The position numbers and the translations under genes were made by a program. This document shows, piece by piece, positions 13,181-25,420 of a stretch of DNA of 64,000 bases. Under the pieces are notes generated by a model. That model did no database searches. It saw only the letters and a list, made by a program, of their open reading frames with translations, and had not been told where the DNA came from. Source of the stretch: Warburgia ugandensis (Eukaryota > Streptophyta > Magnoliopsida > Canellales > Canellaceae); assembly GCA_035236585.1 (NCBI GenBank), contig CP141127.1:46452001-46516000 (forward strand). Direction: 5' to 3'. Position 1 is the stretch's first letter, and each line of letters begins with the position of its first letter.

Positions 13181-13220
13181 CTGAGTGATTATAAATGTTT
13201 CAATGTTTATAATATCTCAG
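13181..13220 (+). other. Conserved LTR stem-loop C in S2
   Basis: Arms at 13,181-13,195 and 13,206-13,220 pair at 13 of 15 positions (CTGAG...TTATAAA with TTTATAA...CTCAG). Preceded by AAGTATAGCTTG, the flank seen in sister copies. It lies 428 bp before the LTR end. Confidence 0.75.
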
Positions 13221-13653
13221 ATACAGAGAAGGGGAATTAGGAGCTCAAGACTTAAGAAAACTTGTAAGAATAATCAATCAGGGTATATCCCTTGAAGATA
13301 TGTATTTTTATTTGAGAGTATTGTATTATATTGAGAGTTTTTATTGTATGGTGATCTTTGAAATTTAGATTATGTAATTTGGACAAGTATTGTACTGATA
13401 CATGGGTTGTACTGTGAAACACTAGATGGATTCTAGAATTTAATAAAAGTATATTCCTTCAATGGAATTTTATCTTGTACAAAAATTCTACTCATGTTAT
13501 GCATGACGTGATGACTTGGGTTTTTCAAAACAAGTTTTAAAGAAAAAAAAATTTGCTGCTTTGTTTTGTGATTTTTTTTTTTAGTACTAAGGGCCCTACC
13601 TTTGAAAAATGTATTACAAAATGTGTTACAAAAACTTGGGTCGTTACACATTT

Positions 13654-14849
13654 AGTCTGTCAGATTTTCCTAGTACGGATCTTTTTAAATTTTGATTCAT
13701 TCGATGAATTTAGGGATGGGGAACCTACTAGTAATGTCAGATCATTGATTAGGCAATACCAGATACTATTTACGCAATAACAAATCTGTCGGCTGAAATT
13801 GTTTTATCAATTTTTAGCCTTGATAGACAATCTTAGTTAAATCTGTGATAGTCAGCATTGATTCATGCATTCTTTGCCAGCACACATAGTCGCACACATA
13901 AAAACAAATGCATGAACAAGGAAATCAAAGTATTTTTTGAAATAACTCTTTTTTTGTCATCTTTTTTCTACATATATATATATATATAATATATGAGACA
14001 AACAAAAGAGACACTGGCCAAGACTCAAAAATTGATATTGACTAAGAATATATTAATATGATTCCAAGTCACACTTAGGACTTAGTCCACTCACAATGAA
14101 AATCAACATATATATATATATATGAGCTTCAATTTGTGTATAGAGGAAGACAGTCAAAAAAGGCAACAAAAGTCTATGAAAAAATTATTGAAAACAAGGT
14201 ATTACTTTAGAAGTCATTTAAATCTAATGACTTTAAATTTCTCACTAAAGAAGTTATTTAATAGAAAAATTACTTCTTTAGTCTCGCGAGAATACAAAAA
14301 TTTTAAGTGAGAAAGGATATTTAAAGTCATTTGGTTCAAACGACTCAAAATGTCTAAAACTTTTAAAATTGTTTTGTTCTAAATGACTTCAAAAGTCTAA
14401 AACATTTAAAGTTATTTGAACCAAATAACTTTAAAAATATTTTTTTTAAATCTAATATATATTTCACTTCAAATATAATTATTTCACTTACAATTTCTTC
14501 CTTAAATACAATGAAACTAATTTTTCATCATAGTCAGCGTTGATTCATGCATTGTGTATATAATAAATGTAAGAATACTTAAAAGAATTTACTTTTCAAA
14601 TAAGTCTTCAATTACATATGTATATATATAATGTCACATATATAGTATTCATCTCACTTCAATCCATGTAGGTTATGATAAAAGAGCTAATTATAAATTT
14701 AGAATTACAATGCAACTCAACAATACAATCCATGTACCCCTCATATATTGTTTTCAACCTAAGCACACTCACCATTATCACACACATAATCCTAATTCTC
14801 ACCAAATACTTCGATTGATGGGATTCTTTTAGTAATATAAGGGTAATCT
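13654..14849 (-). repeat. CACTA noncoding region with repeats also found at 25,690-25,800 and 35,011-35,430
   Basis: No gene. Three repeat pieces also occur on the far side of the tnp2 gene. Piece 1, TTGATTCATGCATTCTTTGC (13,855) with AAATCAAAGTATTTTTTG, matches 35,225-35,370 and partly 14,528 onward. Piece 2, GAGACAAACAAAAGAGACAC to ATTGATATTGACT, matches 25,700-25,765. Piece 3, rich in AAGTCATTT/GACTTTAAA motifs (14,200-14,450), resembles 35,100-36,420. A perfect hairpin CTAAAGAAGT/ACTTCTTTAG lies at about 14,245-14,281 next to CTCGCGAG. TA microsatellites are at about 13,974-13,990 and 14,109-14,123. Inference: 3' flanking and subterminal sequence of the CACTA element. Confidence 0.6.
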
Positions 14850-16072
14850 ATTTCAATATCTCTTTATCATAAAAATCCCTTACAGGATGATAAAGTAGTT
14901 GACCATCTCTTATCACATCCATCTTGCACGTAAAATACTTGTTTTTCTTGAGATGTCACCATAAATTGATCATTTTGTAGCTGATCTTCTTGGGGTCAAC
15001 CAATGTTAATCTAAGGGCATCAGTTTTGATGTTATCTTTGTTGCATTCCACTTAAACATAATTAAAGTTCTACAAGTATATTCTAAGGCCCATAGCTCTC
15101 TTATAACCTTGTAATAAATATCATCTGCCAGTATTGGCCTGTTGTCCTTTGAACTGAAAAATAATGTGGAATTAGCAACTAAACTAACCCCACTATTCTG
15201 TTGCACTCTTGAGTTATCATGGTCTTTTGTATAAAAGTGATATCCATTGATGGCATATTCCGCATATGTTATTACTTCTATTGTGTCCCCATCACCATTC
15301 AGCCTAAGGATTCTGATATGCCATCACACTGTAGTTTATTAAGTGTGAAGTCTTTTATTTTACCTTTTGATGGAGCCAAGTATTGAAAGTGCGACAATGC
15401 TTAAATTGTAGTGACTTCTATTTCTTTGCATAACTTGAATTCTTTGCCTTGTGAACATTCATATGCTCACTACACACACACACACAAATTAATGTAGAGA
15501 TCAAAGAAAATATAACCAGTAATAATTAATTTTTACTTAAGTGCATGATCAACTTACTCATTGTGTGGTTGGAGTTCATCAACATTTCGCAACACATAAA
15601 GATGTGCCTGCTCCTATTCTTTATAGTCAATAGCTAATACTTGATAAAGGCTCACCAACATTGGGATCATGAAATGTAACTGATTATTTCTTTCATGGGA
15701 GTCTAATGGCATCCACCCACTACTAATAGGTACTCTGTGCAAAACTCCACTACTTCCTCTACAACATAATATTTGACTATGCACCCCTCTGGTCGATTAT
15801 GATCTCGTACCATCCATTTTAAAATATTTGTGTACCTTTCAAATGAGTACATCCATCATAAGTAAACTAGCCCATAGAGTCTAACGTCATCAATGAGATG
15901 TACTATTAAGTGTACCATGATGTCAAAGAAGAATGGTGGGAAGATTATCTCAAGCTCATATAAAGTTGTCTTTAGATGTCCTTGAATTTCTTTTAGTTTT
16001 GAAATATCCACCACCTCCTCTTGCAAAGCATTAAATAAGTAATATAATTTTGTAATAGCTACCCTAACTTTG
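14850..16072 (-). pseudogene. CACTA tnp2 transposase, C-terminal part (DUF4218 and DUF4216)
   Basis: Seen: the segment entering from the S3 junction reads KVRVAITKLYYLFNA, then LKTTLYELEIIFPPFFFD, then IMVHLIVHLIDDVRL (16,072-15,860). Known: this matches the DUF4218 domain pattern that follows tnp2 in plant CACTA transposases. A frame change follows, and the minus strand near 15,830-15,720 still shows the NRPEGCI / EEVVEFC-type motif. At 15,206-15,006 the DUF4216-like piece reads DDIYYKVIRELWALEY ... MFKWN, continued in another frame to a 'VRDFYDKE' end near 14,870. AC repeats at 15,472-15,484 lie in a probable intron. This block is contiguous with the tnp2 core at 19,745-21,377 once S3 is ignored. 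Stops and shifts show it is dead. Confidence 0.85.
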
Positions 16073-16512
16073 TGCAACAACCCCAAATTTTATAAATACT
16101 ATTTTGGGCATTATTATGTGAAATTGGAATTTTGGAATATAATTGAAATTTTTTACCCAAAGAAAATAAATGTTTATAAAAATAAAATTTGGAGTGGAAA
16201 CATGAATATTTAGAATGTACTCAAAAAATCAATTCTAACGACATAAAGAACATTGAAATTGGAATTCAGATGAATTTCACCCTCAAAATTTTACTATTCC
16301 ATGATCAGGTTATGAGTTTTCAAGAAGTATACCTTTTAATAGGATAATAATTTGGAACTAAAACTAAAACCATTATATAGTACTTAGAAAAAGGAATCCA
16401 ATGAGCTAAAGAATACTAAAAGCAAAGTGTGGATGAAGAAGTTATGGGACTTTGAAATTAGGGGCAATATGGTAATTAAAAGATATAAAAAAAAAAGACA
16501 TAACTCAATGGA

Positions 16513-16538
16513 GGGGGCCAAATTGATATTGGCACCCC
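16513..16538 (+). other. Conserved LTR stem-loop A in S3
   Basis: GGGG and CCCC outer arms. Inner GCCAA/TTGGC around ATTGAT. Confidence 0.7.
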
Positions 16539-18412
16539 TCCCCTCACATAGGAAACCGGACATAATGTCAAGTCTAGTTCTTTCCAAAACCCGACACCAA
16601 CAACCCCCAAACCCCAGCTCTCCCTTAATTCCAGCGATCACCGGACCGGCATTCAGGCACGGCCAGCCCTTGGGCAGGCTGGCATGCTGAGCTGTCGTCG
16701 GGTTTTTCATTCTCAGCAAAGCCCTGATATTTTTCCCTTTGCTTCTCCTCTTCCCTAAGAAGATCCCTAGTGGATCTGTGCTTTTCTAGGTACAGAGGGA
16801 TACCCAGATCGGGTTTCCTTGATCCCTTTCCTTCTGGTTTTTTGGCAACTAAGAAGAAAACCCATATCGAGTTTCTCGGTCAAGCCAAGTTTACCTTCTC
16901 CAATTTTTTTGGTGACCAACAAGAAACCCAAATCAGGCTTCTCTGTTAGGCCTGTCTGCTAGATCCACCCGAAAAACCCCATTTCCCCTCTATTTTCTTA
17001 TGGATTTGTACTAGATGGTGACTGGAAGTCACCAGATCTTAGGCAACCCCAATTTCTGGCATGTTTAACTCCTTTTGGCTTGATCTGTTTCCTTGTTGTG
17101 GTTGGGCAGTGGCCCAACAAGTGGCTGGCAGCCACCACTGTTACCTTGTATGCTTCTCGGACATCAGCACTACCAGGCTTGAGAAGGCTAGCGTGCTCAA
17201 GCCACATTGGCCACCCAGGCATTCCCCTTTTCTTCATCATCCCCAGGCGCCAGCACGGCCAGGTTTTCAGGCCTACCAATGGGTTCTGTTCTTCCTGACT
17301 AGATATGGTAGTGGTCAGGAATTGGAAGCCAACCGACCACCACCATCTCTGCCATTGTCCTGTACATTTCTCTATCACTAGCATGGCCTAGTTTAACCCT
17401 TGACCTTCAAACTTGGATTCTGAGCAATCCAGGAGGATTTTTAGAAATCTGAGAGTACCCTCACAATCCTTGTGACACGAGGAATAAAATCCATCTTCCC
17501 AAATGTCAATCCAAGAAGATTCAATCATTGAAATTACAAGACCTCTGATCAGAGGTTAGGTCTTCTGATTAGTGATGATCTGACTTCATTTTTCCTATCC
17601 AAATAGTCTATCATGACCCTTAGGACATGCAAATCACAAATCCTATAAGATATTAGGATTAAAAACCTACTAGATATGATCTCGCTAACCTGGATCCACA
17701 GCTGAGGTCAATTGAGGAATTTAGGTATGGAATAGGATCAAATTCTATGGTCCATACCATAAAAGTTGTTTGAAAAGGATTATTCCCTTATGATTACTGA
17801 TTGGTTACTTAATTTGTAGGATTTAGGTGAAGAACGAGGACTAGATCAATATGAATCCATGATACTTTGCAGGTGTCATTGATCAACTAGTGGGAAATGG
17901 ATGAACTCACCAGACGAGGTAGGTGGAGAATTAAGAAAGCATGTCTTAATAGTAAGATGCATGTTTTAAACATGATCTTATTCTTATGATAGATATTATG
18001 TCATTTTAATTATTCATTTCATATGATATATGATGATGAAAAATGTTTATTTGTGAATGATGAAAAATTGTGATTTGAAATGCTACATGAATGACATGCT
18101 CATAATGGAAGCCTACTAAATGATATTAAAGGATACACACAATTTGTTCTTAAAAATATCATAGCTATTATTATGATAAAATGGAATTTATGGTACATAG
18201 GTACCATTACATCATATGTGATGTATGAGCCTAGGATTTTACAGTACATCCTTGGTGGGCAATCACCTAATAAGTGAGGATGCTATGATTATGATGAGAT
18301 ATTCATATATATTATGGACAGGCAAGATGCTTGTATATTATTATTTTACATCCAGTCGTGGTGGCCTGAGAGTTTTGTTTTAGACAGGTATAGGCCTAGG
18401 GATGCTATGCTA

Positions 18413-18444
18413 GGAGAGTATGAGGGTTTGGCCACCAGCTCTCT
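18413..18444 (+). other. Conserved LTR stem-loop B in S3
   Basis: GAGAG (18,414-18,418) pairs with CTCTC (18,439-18,443), plus two possible G-U pairs. Inner GGT/ACC encloses TTGGCC. Confidence 0.65.
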
Positions 18445-19320
18445 GAAATTGTGATGATATGGGTACCAAGCCTGAAGGGAGGCTAAAAGTCGGGAGGGGC
18501 AATCATGGGAAGGCCACCACGGTGATAGCCATGGTCCTAGCCCATACGGACATGGATTTTATTATTTCCACCTCGGTATCAGTGGATTATTATGCAATTA
18601 TCAAGGTGCGCTGTACGGATTTAGACTGTGGCATAGTAGTCCTTGTATGTGATGCACTATGGTGTGTATATGATAGCATGATGACATGGGTATATGATGG
18701 CATGATGAGATGTCTCATATGATGATGGCATGATGAGATACCATATGTGATGGCATGATGAGATGCCTTTTATGATGTTACCAGTAGTGGCTAGAGTTTT
18801 ATATGAGACTCAGTATAGTCTGGGAATGTAGGTTATAAAACTTAGGGACTATGTTCATAACTTTGTATTACTTTTAATGATTTTAATATATATGATATAG
18901 TCCTATATGTATATGCTAGAGGGCATAGCTTCCTAAAGGTTTTGGTATGGGGAAGTGAATGGGTAGATATATTATGCAGAGTATGGTTCATAGAATTGGA
19001 GTATGGTATCAAATGGAAAATGGTAATGATAAATAATTAAAATACCGCTGAATTATATATATTAAATATATCATATAAAGTGTAATCTGTAAAATATGAT
19101 TATTATATTCATATGAAGAAGAAGAATTATAAATAGCTATTATATCAATGACTTGTAGATAATTGAATTATTAATAAAATTATTGAATTATGAACTATGT
19201 TGTAAACTTCATCCCATATAAGCATCATGATGAAATTAAATATTTTAATTGATGTAAAATGCTTAATTCATATGTAATTAACATGTTTTCTTAACTCTCC
19301 CCTACCAAGCATAGCTTACT

Positions 19321-19355
19321 GAGATATTGTTAATGTTTTATGTTTACAATATCTC
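19321..19355 (+). other. Conserved LTR stem-loop C in S3
   Basis: Perfect 10-bp arms GAGATATTGT (19,321-19,330) and ACAATATCTC (19,346-19,355). Preceded by AAGCATAGCTTACT. Confidence 0.8.
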
Positions 19356-19744
19356 CGATACAAATAGGCAGGAGAAGAAATACACAAGCAAGAGGAGTTC
19401 AACAGCTATACCTCTATGCTTAAGTATATATTTTGTTAAAGTTTTTGTATTGTGTAGTTAGTTATTTAGATTATGCTACTTGGACATTTAGTATAATGAT
19501 TATAGGGGCTGTGTATGTGAACCACTGGATTGGTTTTGTTGTTTCATAAAATGCATGTCTATCTTCTATAAAAACTATATTATGTATAGTATGGGAGTTG
19601 AGGTGACATCAGGGTTTTTTGGAAAAATGAATTTCAAAGAACATGTTTTTTGCAATTTTTGAATTTCTAAAAAAAGAAAATATTGGTGCACCACCTTTAC
19701 AAAATAAATGCGAAATTTTTTTGAGAAAAACTCGGGGTGTCACA

Positions 19745-21377
19745 CTTTGTCTGGTAACACCAAGCGTATTGCTATAGGCAAGAGTTGTTGCATTAATGCA
19801 TGGCAATCATGGGACTTCATCCCTAACAATTTCAGCCGTTACATGAAGGCAATGCTTATAAAGTTTGAAGAGTAACTGTCTAGGACTTTGAGCTCGAACA
19901 TGGTTTTACACACTATTCTTTTCTCCTCTCTATTGAGTGTATAATTTTCCTTAGACAAGTATGTTCCTCAACTACCCCTATCCTGTGAATGCAACCTCTA
20001 CTTCAAACCCATCTTTATAAGATCCATTCGAGCAGCAAGTCCATCTTTTGTTTTTCCTGGGATATCAAGCAAGGTACCTATCAAGCTTTCACACACACTC
20101 TTCTTAATGTACATGACATCAAGCACATGGCATATATGTCGTGGTTTGTAGTATGCAAGCTGAAAGAATATTGATTTCTTACTCCAGCAACTTCTACAAC
20201 TGCTTTCACCTATATATTTACTTGATCTCTTCTTTTCCCACAAGATATTAATGTTTTTAACTTGCTCCAATACTTGTCATCCTATCGACATCTTTGTAGG
20301 TATCCTTATCTCTACACTACTATTAAATTCTCCCTTCCTAAAATGCTATGGATGGTCCCTGCACAACATCTTATGTGTCCAAGGAATGTCATTTTCCTAC
20401 CATGTTTAAGTCATACAGTATATGGTTGATCATTATAGATAGGACAACCATTGTCTCCCTTCATGATACATTCAGATAAATTATTGTGCACAAGAAAGTT
20501 GCCTATTGTCCACAATAGTATAGCCTTTAGGGCAAACGACTCTTTGATGTATGTGTTGTATGCTTCAACACCTACATCCCAATAATGTCTCAAAATCATC
20601 GATCAAGGGAGCCAAATACATGTCAATGTCATTCCTTAGCTACTTTGGACCTGATGTCATGAACTTTCTCGTAACACATAAAAACTATGGGAGGTTGTAA
20701 CAAACTAATATAACAAACCAACAACTATACTTGTTTCTCATAGATCAATGAGGATTAATCCCGTCTACAAATAATGCAAGTTGTAGGTTTTCAAATTCTT
20801 TACCAATATTAGGCCACATGAAGTCTACGAGCTTCCATGCTAGGCTATCTGCTAAATGACATGAAAAGCTATCAGATACTCTGTCCTTGGAATGCCATAC
20901 TAATTTCTTTGTTGTTTCTAAAATATGAAACATTCTTTTGAAGCTTGGAATGAGGGGGAAGTACCATAGAACCTTTGCAGGTTTACAACTGTCTCTTGTA
21001 CAAGATGCAAGCATTTTGACATGCATGTATCTTCTACTACTTCAATCCTAATGCAACTAGGATTTTCTTTACCTCCCATGTGTCCTTGCCAATTTATTAT
21101 CCTTCAATAGCATCTTACACACTACTTCTAAGAATTTTGTAAAACCTTGATATGAAAATCCAAATGTTGATTTCATATTGTAAAGTTCTACTGCTACAAA
21201 CAACTTAGTATAATCTTTACACTTAAGGTACAATGGTTCATCGGCTTCCATTAATATTGTAGTATGAAATTGTTCAGAGTCATCATGGAAGCCATTGTAT
21301 GCATCTCAAAACATTAGTACAGTTGTACTATCTACAACCTTTCCTACAATGTCTTCATATCTTCCAATCCTTGTTAA
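19745..21377 (-). pseudogene. CACTA tnp2 transposase, catalytic core region
   Basis: Seen, on the minus strand: 21,251-21,069 carries DEPLYLKCKDYTKLFVAVEL ... GFSYQGFTKFLEVV. 21,026-20,745 carries KVLWYFPLIPSFKRMF ... DSLAWKLVDF ... LALFVDGINPH. 20,599-20,411 carries LLWTIGNFLVHNNLSE ... NGCPIYND. 20,270-19,998 carries WSKKSIFFQLAYYKPRHI ... LDVMYIKKSV ... GKTKDGLAARMDL. 19,860-19,750 carries LGMKSHDCHALMQQLLPIAI. Known: these are, in order, the conserved steps of the En/Spm tnp2 family, the DDE-type transposase that cuts CACTA ends. Several stops and frame changes separate the pieces, so it is inactive. The frame runs through the S3 junction: the codons on either side of the CTTTG duplication join in frame. 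Confidence 0.92.
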
Positions 21378-21650
21378 TGTAAAATCCCTAATTTTTAAAT
21401 CTCAATTTGAGTAAATTTTGGAAAATGTTAAATTGGATGGAAAGAAAATATTGAATTTCCTATTTTTGGAGTTTTACAAGTGGAAAACTTGATAGACATC
21501 AAATCAAGTATTGATACCTCCACATTGGATTATATTCAAAAAAATGATTCCAACTAGATAAAAAAATACTGAAATCGAAGTTCGAATGGAGAAGATATAA
21601 TGATTTGAACATGGAGGGCATTTTTGTAAAAAAAAAGAGATATTTATAGA

Positions 21651-21681
21651 AAGGGAGGTGCTATTTTGATAATAGTAGCCC
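21651..21681 (+). other. Conserved LTR stem-loop A in S4
   Basis: CTATT (21,661-21,665) and AATAG (21,671-21,675) pair around TTGAT, with GC-rich flanks (GGGAGG, CCCCC). Confidence 0.6.
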
Positions 21682-23621
21682 CCTCTTTAAGAAAGGTGAT
21701 AGTCGACAACTATCATCAGACACCAATTAGGAAAAGAGAGAAAGAGGGATAGGGGGAGCAGGAGAGAGGAAAAAGAAGATAAATAGAGTGGGGAGAGTCT
21801 GGTTGCCAGAAATGATGGGTGACGCCAATGAGAAGAAAAGAAAGGGAGGATTGTGCACAGGGAAGACGAACTTCGTCAAATAAAATGGTGCTTGTATTGA
21901 TGATCCAAGCCAACCATCTTGCTCACCATGGAGAGATGATCAAGACCCATCAAAAGGTTTTGTTGATTCGTTCAAATCTTGCTAGAAAATTGACTATCAA
22001 ACTCGCTAGAGATGCTAACTTTGTAAAAGGAAAATGATAGCTTAAACCAACAATCTAAACCATTCATCTTCTTCAACAAGGTGAGAGCAGAAAAATTCCT
22101 CAAGAATCATGGCGATTGGGCAAGTAAGAAGGTAGAATTGACTCATGGAAGATGCCAGCAAATGGAAAAAATCTGACGATCGACACCCATTTTTTGCTTT
22201 TTCCTACATCAAATGACATCAAATTGTCACCATATTTTAGAAAAGTAAAGATGAGACTCCAATCTACATTCCATCTTGATGAATGAGCTATCCGTTAAGA
22301 AATGGACTCTCGTTGGTGATTGTGCCAGTCACCTTCTCTAGCGATGGCCGATCAATGCTAGTGACATGGTGAAATGCAGTGAAAAACATGCCTTAGGCAT
22401 ATTTTGGTATGCTCTACACTATGGAATGGTCAGATATTTGATTGAGGATCATTCAACCATCCAATTTGGATGCAAGTCAGATTGGGAGGTCGTGTGGTGA
22501 GATTGTAAGATCTAAACTGTCCATTGTGACCTTTGTGATGCGTGGATCAAGATCCATGCTAAATATATTGAATCTAGAACATTTATGATGTCTAGTTGAT
22601 CTTGATCAACAGCTTAGAATGATCGATGGTTTAGGTGTGAAATTGGATCAATTTTGATGATTCATACCGTTTAGATTAATTATTTGATTAGAATTATTGA
22701 TTTATTTTTTTATCTGGGCATATTAGGTGGATGATCATTGTCAAGATTGCTATGCATAATACAGATCAGGCACATTCAAGGCAATTGAATGATGATCCAG
22801 TGATACAAACTACTAGATATCCTTTAGGTGGATTTACATGAGGTAGGATTACCATCATAACCAGTTCATTTTATTATTTTAGCTCTAATTAAATAAGATT
22901 GTGCATGAATTGTATGTAATAATGCCCGATTATTTGATTAAGTGATAAATTATCTAAGATTGACATGATCTGAGCATGATAGCTATGTAATACATGATAA
23001 TATAATTATGAAAAAAACCTGATAGTTGTTAGGAGGCTCGATTTAATGTGATTTGAATTATCAGCCAAGTAGGGCAGGCCCCACTTTGAGATTCCATGGC
23101 TGTGAACCATTGGGTTGTGTTGAAACATGATATATTGAGATATGGAAATATAATGTTGTTTTATAATTAAGAATTTAGCTTAGATAATTTGGATTCTAAG
23201 TATGACCTAGATGTGATGTGTATTCAGGTGGTGGGACTGAGACGAATTGATTTAGTGTGGAGTCTAGCTATGACTTAAGAGGTACAAATGAGTGATTCCT
23301 AGTCTGAGGTAGGTGACAACATTTAATATTCTTTTGACGTTATAAATCATGGTTGTATACTAACGACTTCATTTACATTAACAACTCAATGAATGATTTT
23401 ATGTATTGCCCTTATGACTTTCTTTGAGATTACCATTCTACATTTGTTATCGATATTTATATCTTCCTTTTGAATCACATGTTCTATGCATGGTTGTTGA
23501 TACATTGAAATGCTTTATCGAGTTGATTTTATTGAAAATGTTTATGCATGGATTTTCAATACTTGGTTTCATGTTTTCCCTAATTTATGATGGGTACTTC
23601 TGCTTGGTGGATGCTATGCTA

Positions 23622-23652
23622 GGAGGGTCATAGGGTTGGCCACCCACCCTCT
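23622..23652 (+). other. Conserved LTR stem-loop B in S4
   Basis: GAGGGT (23,623-23,628) pairs with ACCCTC (23,646-23,651). Inner GGGT (23,633-23,636) pairs with ACCC (23,642-23,645). Loop TGGCC. Confidence 0.75.
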
Positions 23653-24563
23653 AAGTATATGGGATGATAGACACCTCCCCTGACATTGGGCAAAGTGTGT
23701 GGGCTATAGTATCATGGGTAATCAACACACACGTCTGACTAACTCTCATGACTTGACAGACTGAATCTCATGTTCTGGTGTCGACGGTGAGTGGTAGTGG
23801 TTGGTATTCCAGAGTGGTTTCCACTATATCATAGCAATCCATGCACTTATTCTTTGTGCACATGTGGATATAGACATATCTGGATGGTAATATCCTGATG
23901 CACCCACGACGTGACGATGCGTGGAGGGTTGTCATGAGTACTCATGACTAGATTTACGAGTGTGTGGTACACTAGTGGGACCCTCATATTAGGGTGCCCC
24001 ACATTGATGACATTCATGTTCATTGAGGTATTCCTTGTGTATTGGACTCATTGCATTGATGTGATTTTGACACTCTTAGGACCTCTATGTGAGGCTACCT
24101 TTGATGATGATACACACATTTATTGATATATTCACCAAGCTTTTGATGCTCTGTATTGACATGACTTTGGCATATTTGTGAGCCTTAGAAGCTTAGTTGA
24201 TTTCACATATTTTCGTACATGTGGTTGCCATGAGTTATGTTGATTTGATGTTATCATTTGATAAGCTTTTGAGGCTTCATTTTCCCTACATGTTTGAAAC
24301 ATGCAAGTGGCTTGGATTCATTACTTTGTTTTTAGCATTATTATGGGATTTGATGCCTTGGACATTGCCATAGATTTAGCTAGTTTTTATGATAATCATG
24401 TTGTACTGTATCATCATTTATTCTCATATTGAGACTGTGATAGAACTGATTTCATGAGCTTGATATTCAATCACATGCCTTGAGGTTTGATGTATGATAT
24501 TTTCATACTATGTTAAATGTTTATGTTTATTATTATTTGTTGTTACCTCACAAACATAGTTTG

Positions 24564-24595
24564 CTGAGGCATTGAGATGTTTTGCAATGCCTCAG
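24564..24595 (+). other. Conserved LTR stem-loop C in S4
   Basis: Perfect 11-bp arms CTGAGGCATTG (24,564-24,574) and CAATGCCTCAG (24,585-24,595). Preceded by CATAGTTTG. Confidence 0.8.
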
Positions 24596-25187
24596 ATATA
24601 GAGAGAGGTAATAGGTACGACATGTTGGCAGAGCAATCGAGGGCATTGGGAGGCCTTTAGCTGTGCATATGGGAGAATTCAATGATAGACATCGTTTGTT
24701 CAGAACCCTACTTTAGATATTATTATGGACTACATATTTGTATAATTTAAATTGTGATTTGGATGTATGAATGCATTTACGTTTGATATGATGGTTGTGA
24801 ATGTTGTTACATATTTGATTTTTAATTTAATGTAAAGGCATATGGTTTTATTGAGATTTGAAATTGATCTAGATGGATGGGTACAGAGTTTTAGTCTCCT
24901 AAATTGTGCATTTATGCTTATTGTTTCATCAAGTGATGTTGTATCGCATGAATTACATGCGATGATCCAAAATACAGTGGTGAATGTCAGATTTTCAATT
25001 GAAATCCAAACATCATTTCACTATTAAATCCATGATTTTGTGGGTGATATGGTTCTCGAGGTTTTGAAATGAATGCTTTTATTTGAGTTTTTTATTGCAG
25101 CCAATTTTAAAATCAAAGTTTTCAAACATGGATCTCAACTTTGGAAAATATTGTATTTATATGACATGTAAAACCTGGGGTATCACA

Positions 25188-25420
25188 TTCGAGGTCCTAT
25201 GCGAAAGTTCTTCTCCATGCCAAATCTATGGGTGATAGCTTTCATCAATTCCATTGAAGCACAACTGTTCTCTCAACACCCTACAGTTACTTTTTTTCAA
25301 GTTTCCACAATTTGAGCATGGATAATGCATGCGATTATGATTAACACTTGCCCCAAGTGCAAACTCTATAAAATTTTCTATTCCCTCCTTATATTCTTTC
25401 AATGTTCTTGTCTCAGACAT
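25188..25420 (-). pseudogene. CACTA tnp2 gene, N-terminal transposase-associated domain
   Basis: Seen: minus strand from ATG at 25,420: MSETRTLKEYKEGIENFIEF, then MHYPCSNCGNLKK, LREQLCFNGIDESYHP, a stop, then IWHGE up to the S4 edge. Known: the transposase-associated domain at the start of CACTA tnp2 proteins has a 'Y..G...F..FA ... (I/M)..PC..C.N ... HL...G....Y..W..HGE' pattern, and all these landmarks are present in order. The in-frame TAG replaces the usual Trp before IWHGE. About one domain's length of linker is missing between this block and 21,377. Confidence 0.85.

Larger units (their letters stand above)
8694..13653 (+). mobile_element. Solo LTR S2 (about 5 kb) with target duplication
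   Basis: Seen: the LTR runs 8,699-13,648 (4,950 bp), starting TGTAATAACTCC and ending GGGTCGTTACA. A perfect duplication CATTT lies at 8,694-8,698 and 13,649-13,653. It has no internal region. Orientation is plus. The shared 5' block is at about 8,985-9,050 (GTACTCAAAAATATGATTCC). Stem-loop B is at 12,576-12,606 and stem-loop C at 13,181-13,220. Stem-loop A is not recognisable; only GTGGGGCCCAC at about 9,095 remains. Together with S6 it forms a longer subfamily. The LTR has no coding capacity; scattered ORFs of 65-86 codons look random. Confidence 0.93.
16068..19749 (+). mobile_element. Solo LTR S3 inserted in the tnp2 coding sequence
   Basis: Seen: the LTR runs 16,073-19,744 (3,672 bp), starting TGCAACAACCCC and ending GGGGTGTCACA. 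A perfect duplication CTTTG lies at 16,068-16,072 and 19,745-19,749. Orientation is plus. Shared 5' block at about 16,208-16,275, stem-loop A at 16,513-16,538, stem-loop B at 18,413-18,444, stem-loop C at 19,321-19,355. It is flanked on both sides by the same transposase domain in compatible frame. ORFs at 16,384-16,719 and 16,998-17,384 overlap antisense ORFs and match no family I recognise, so they are left out. Confidence 0.95.
21378..25187 (+). mobile_element. LTR S4 inserted in the tnp2 gene, target duplication not preserved
   Basis: Seen: starts TGTAAAATCCCTAA and ends GGGGTATCACA (3,810 bp), with tnp2 coding on both sides. Shared 5' block at about 21,528-21,595, stem-loop A at 21,651-21,681, stem-loop B at 23,622-23,652, stem-loop C at 24,564-24,595. 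Orientation is plus. The five bases before it (GTTAA) and after it (TTCGA) do not match, unlike S1, S2, S3, S5 and S6. It has no internal region. Confidence 0.85.

Noticed and set aside
13974..14125. TA-rich runs considered as promoter or scaffold attachment signals
   Set aside because: Simple TA microsatellites. No accompanying gene or other supporting signal.
16384..17384. Paired sense/antisense frames of 87-128 codons in S3
   Set aside because: They lie in a solo LTR and are not preserved in S1, S2, S4, S5, S6 or S8. No recognisable domain.
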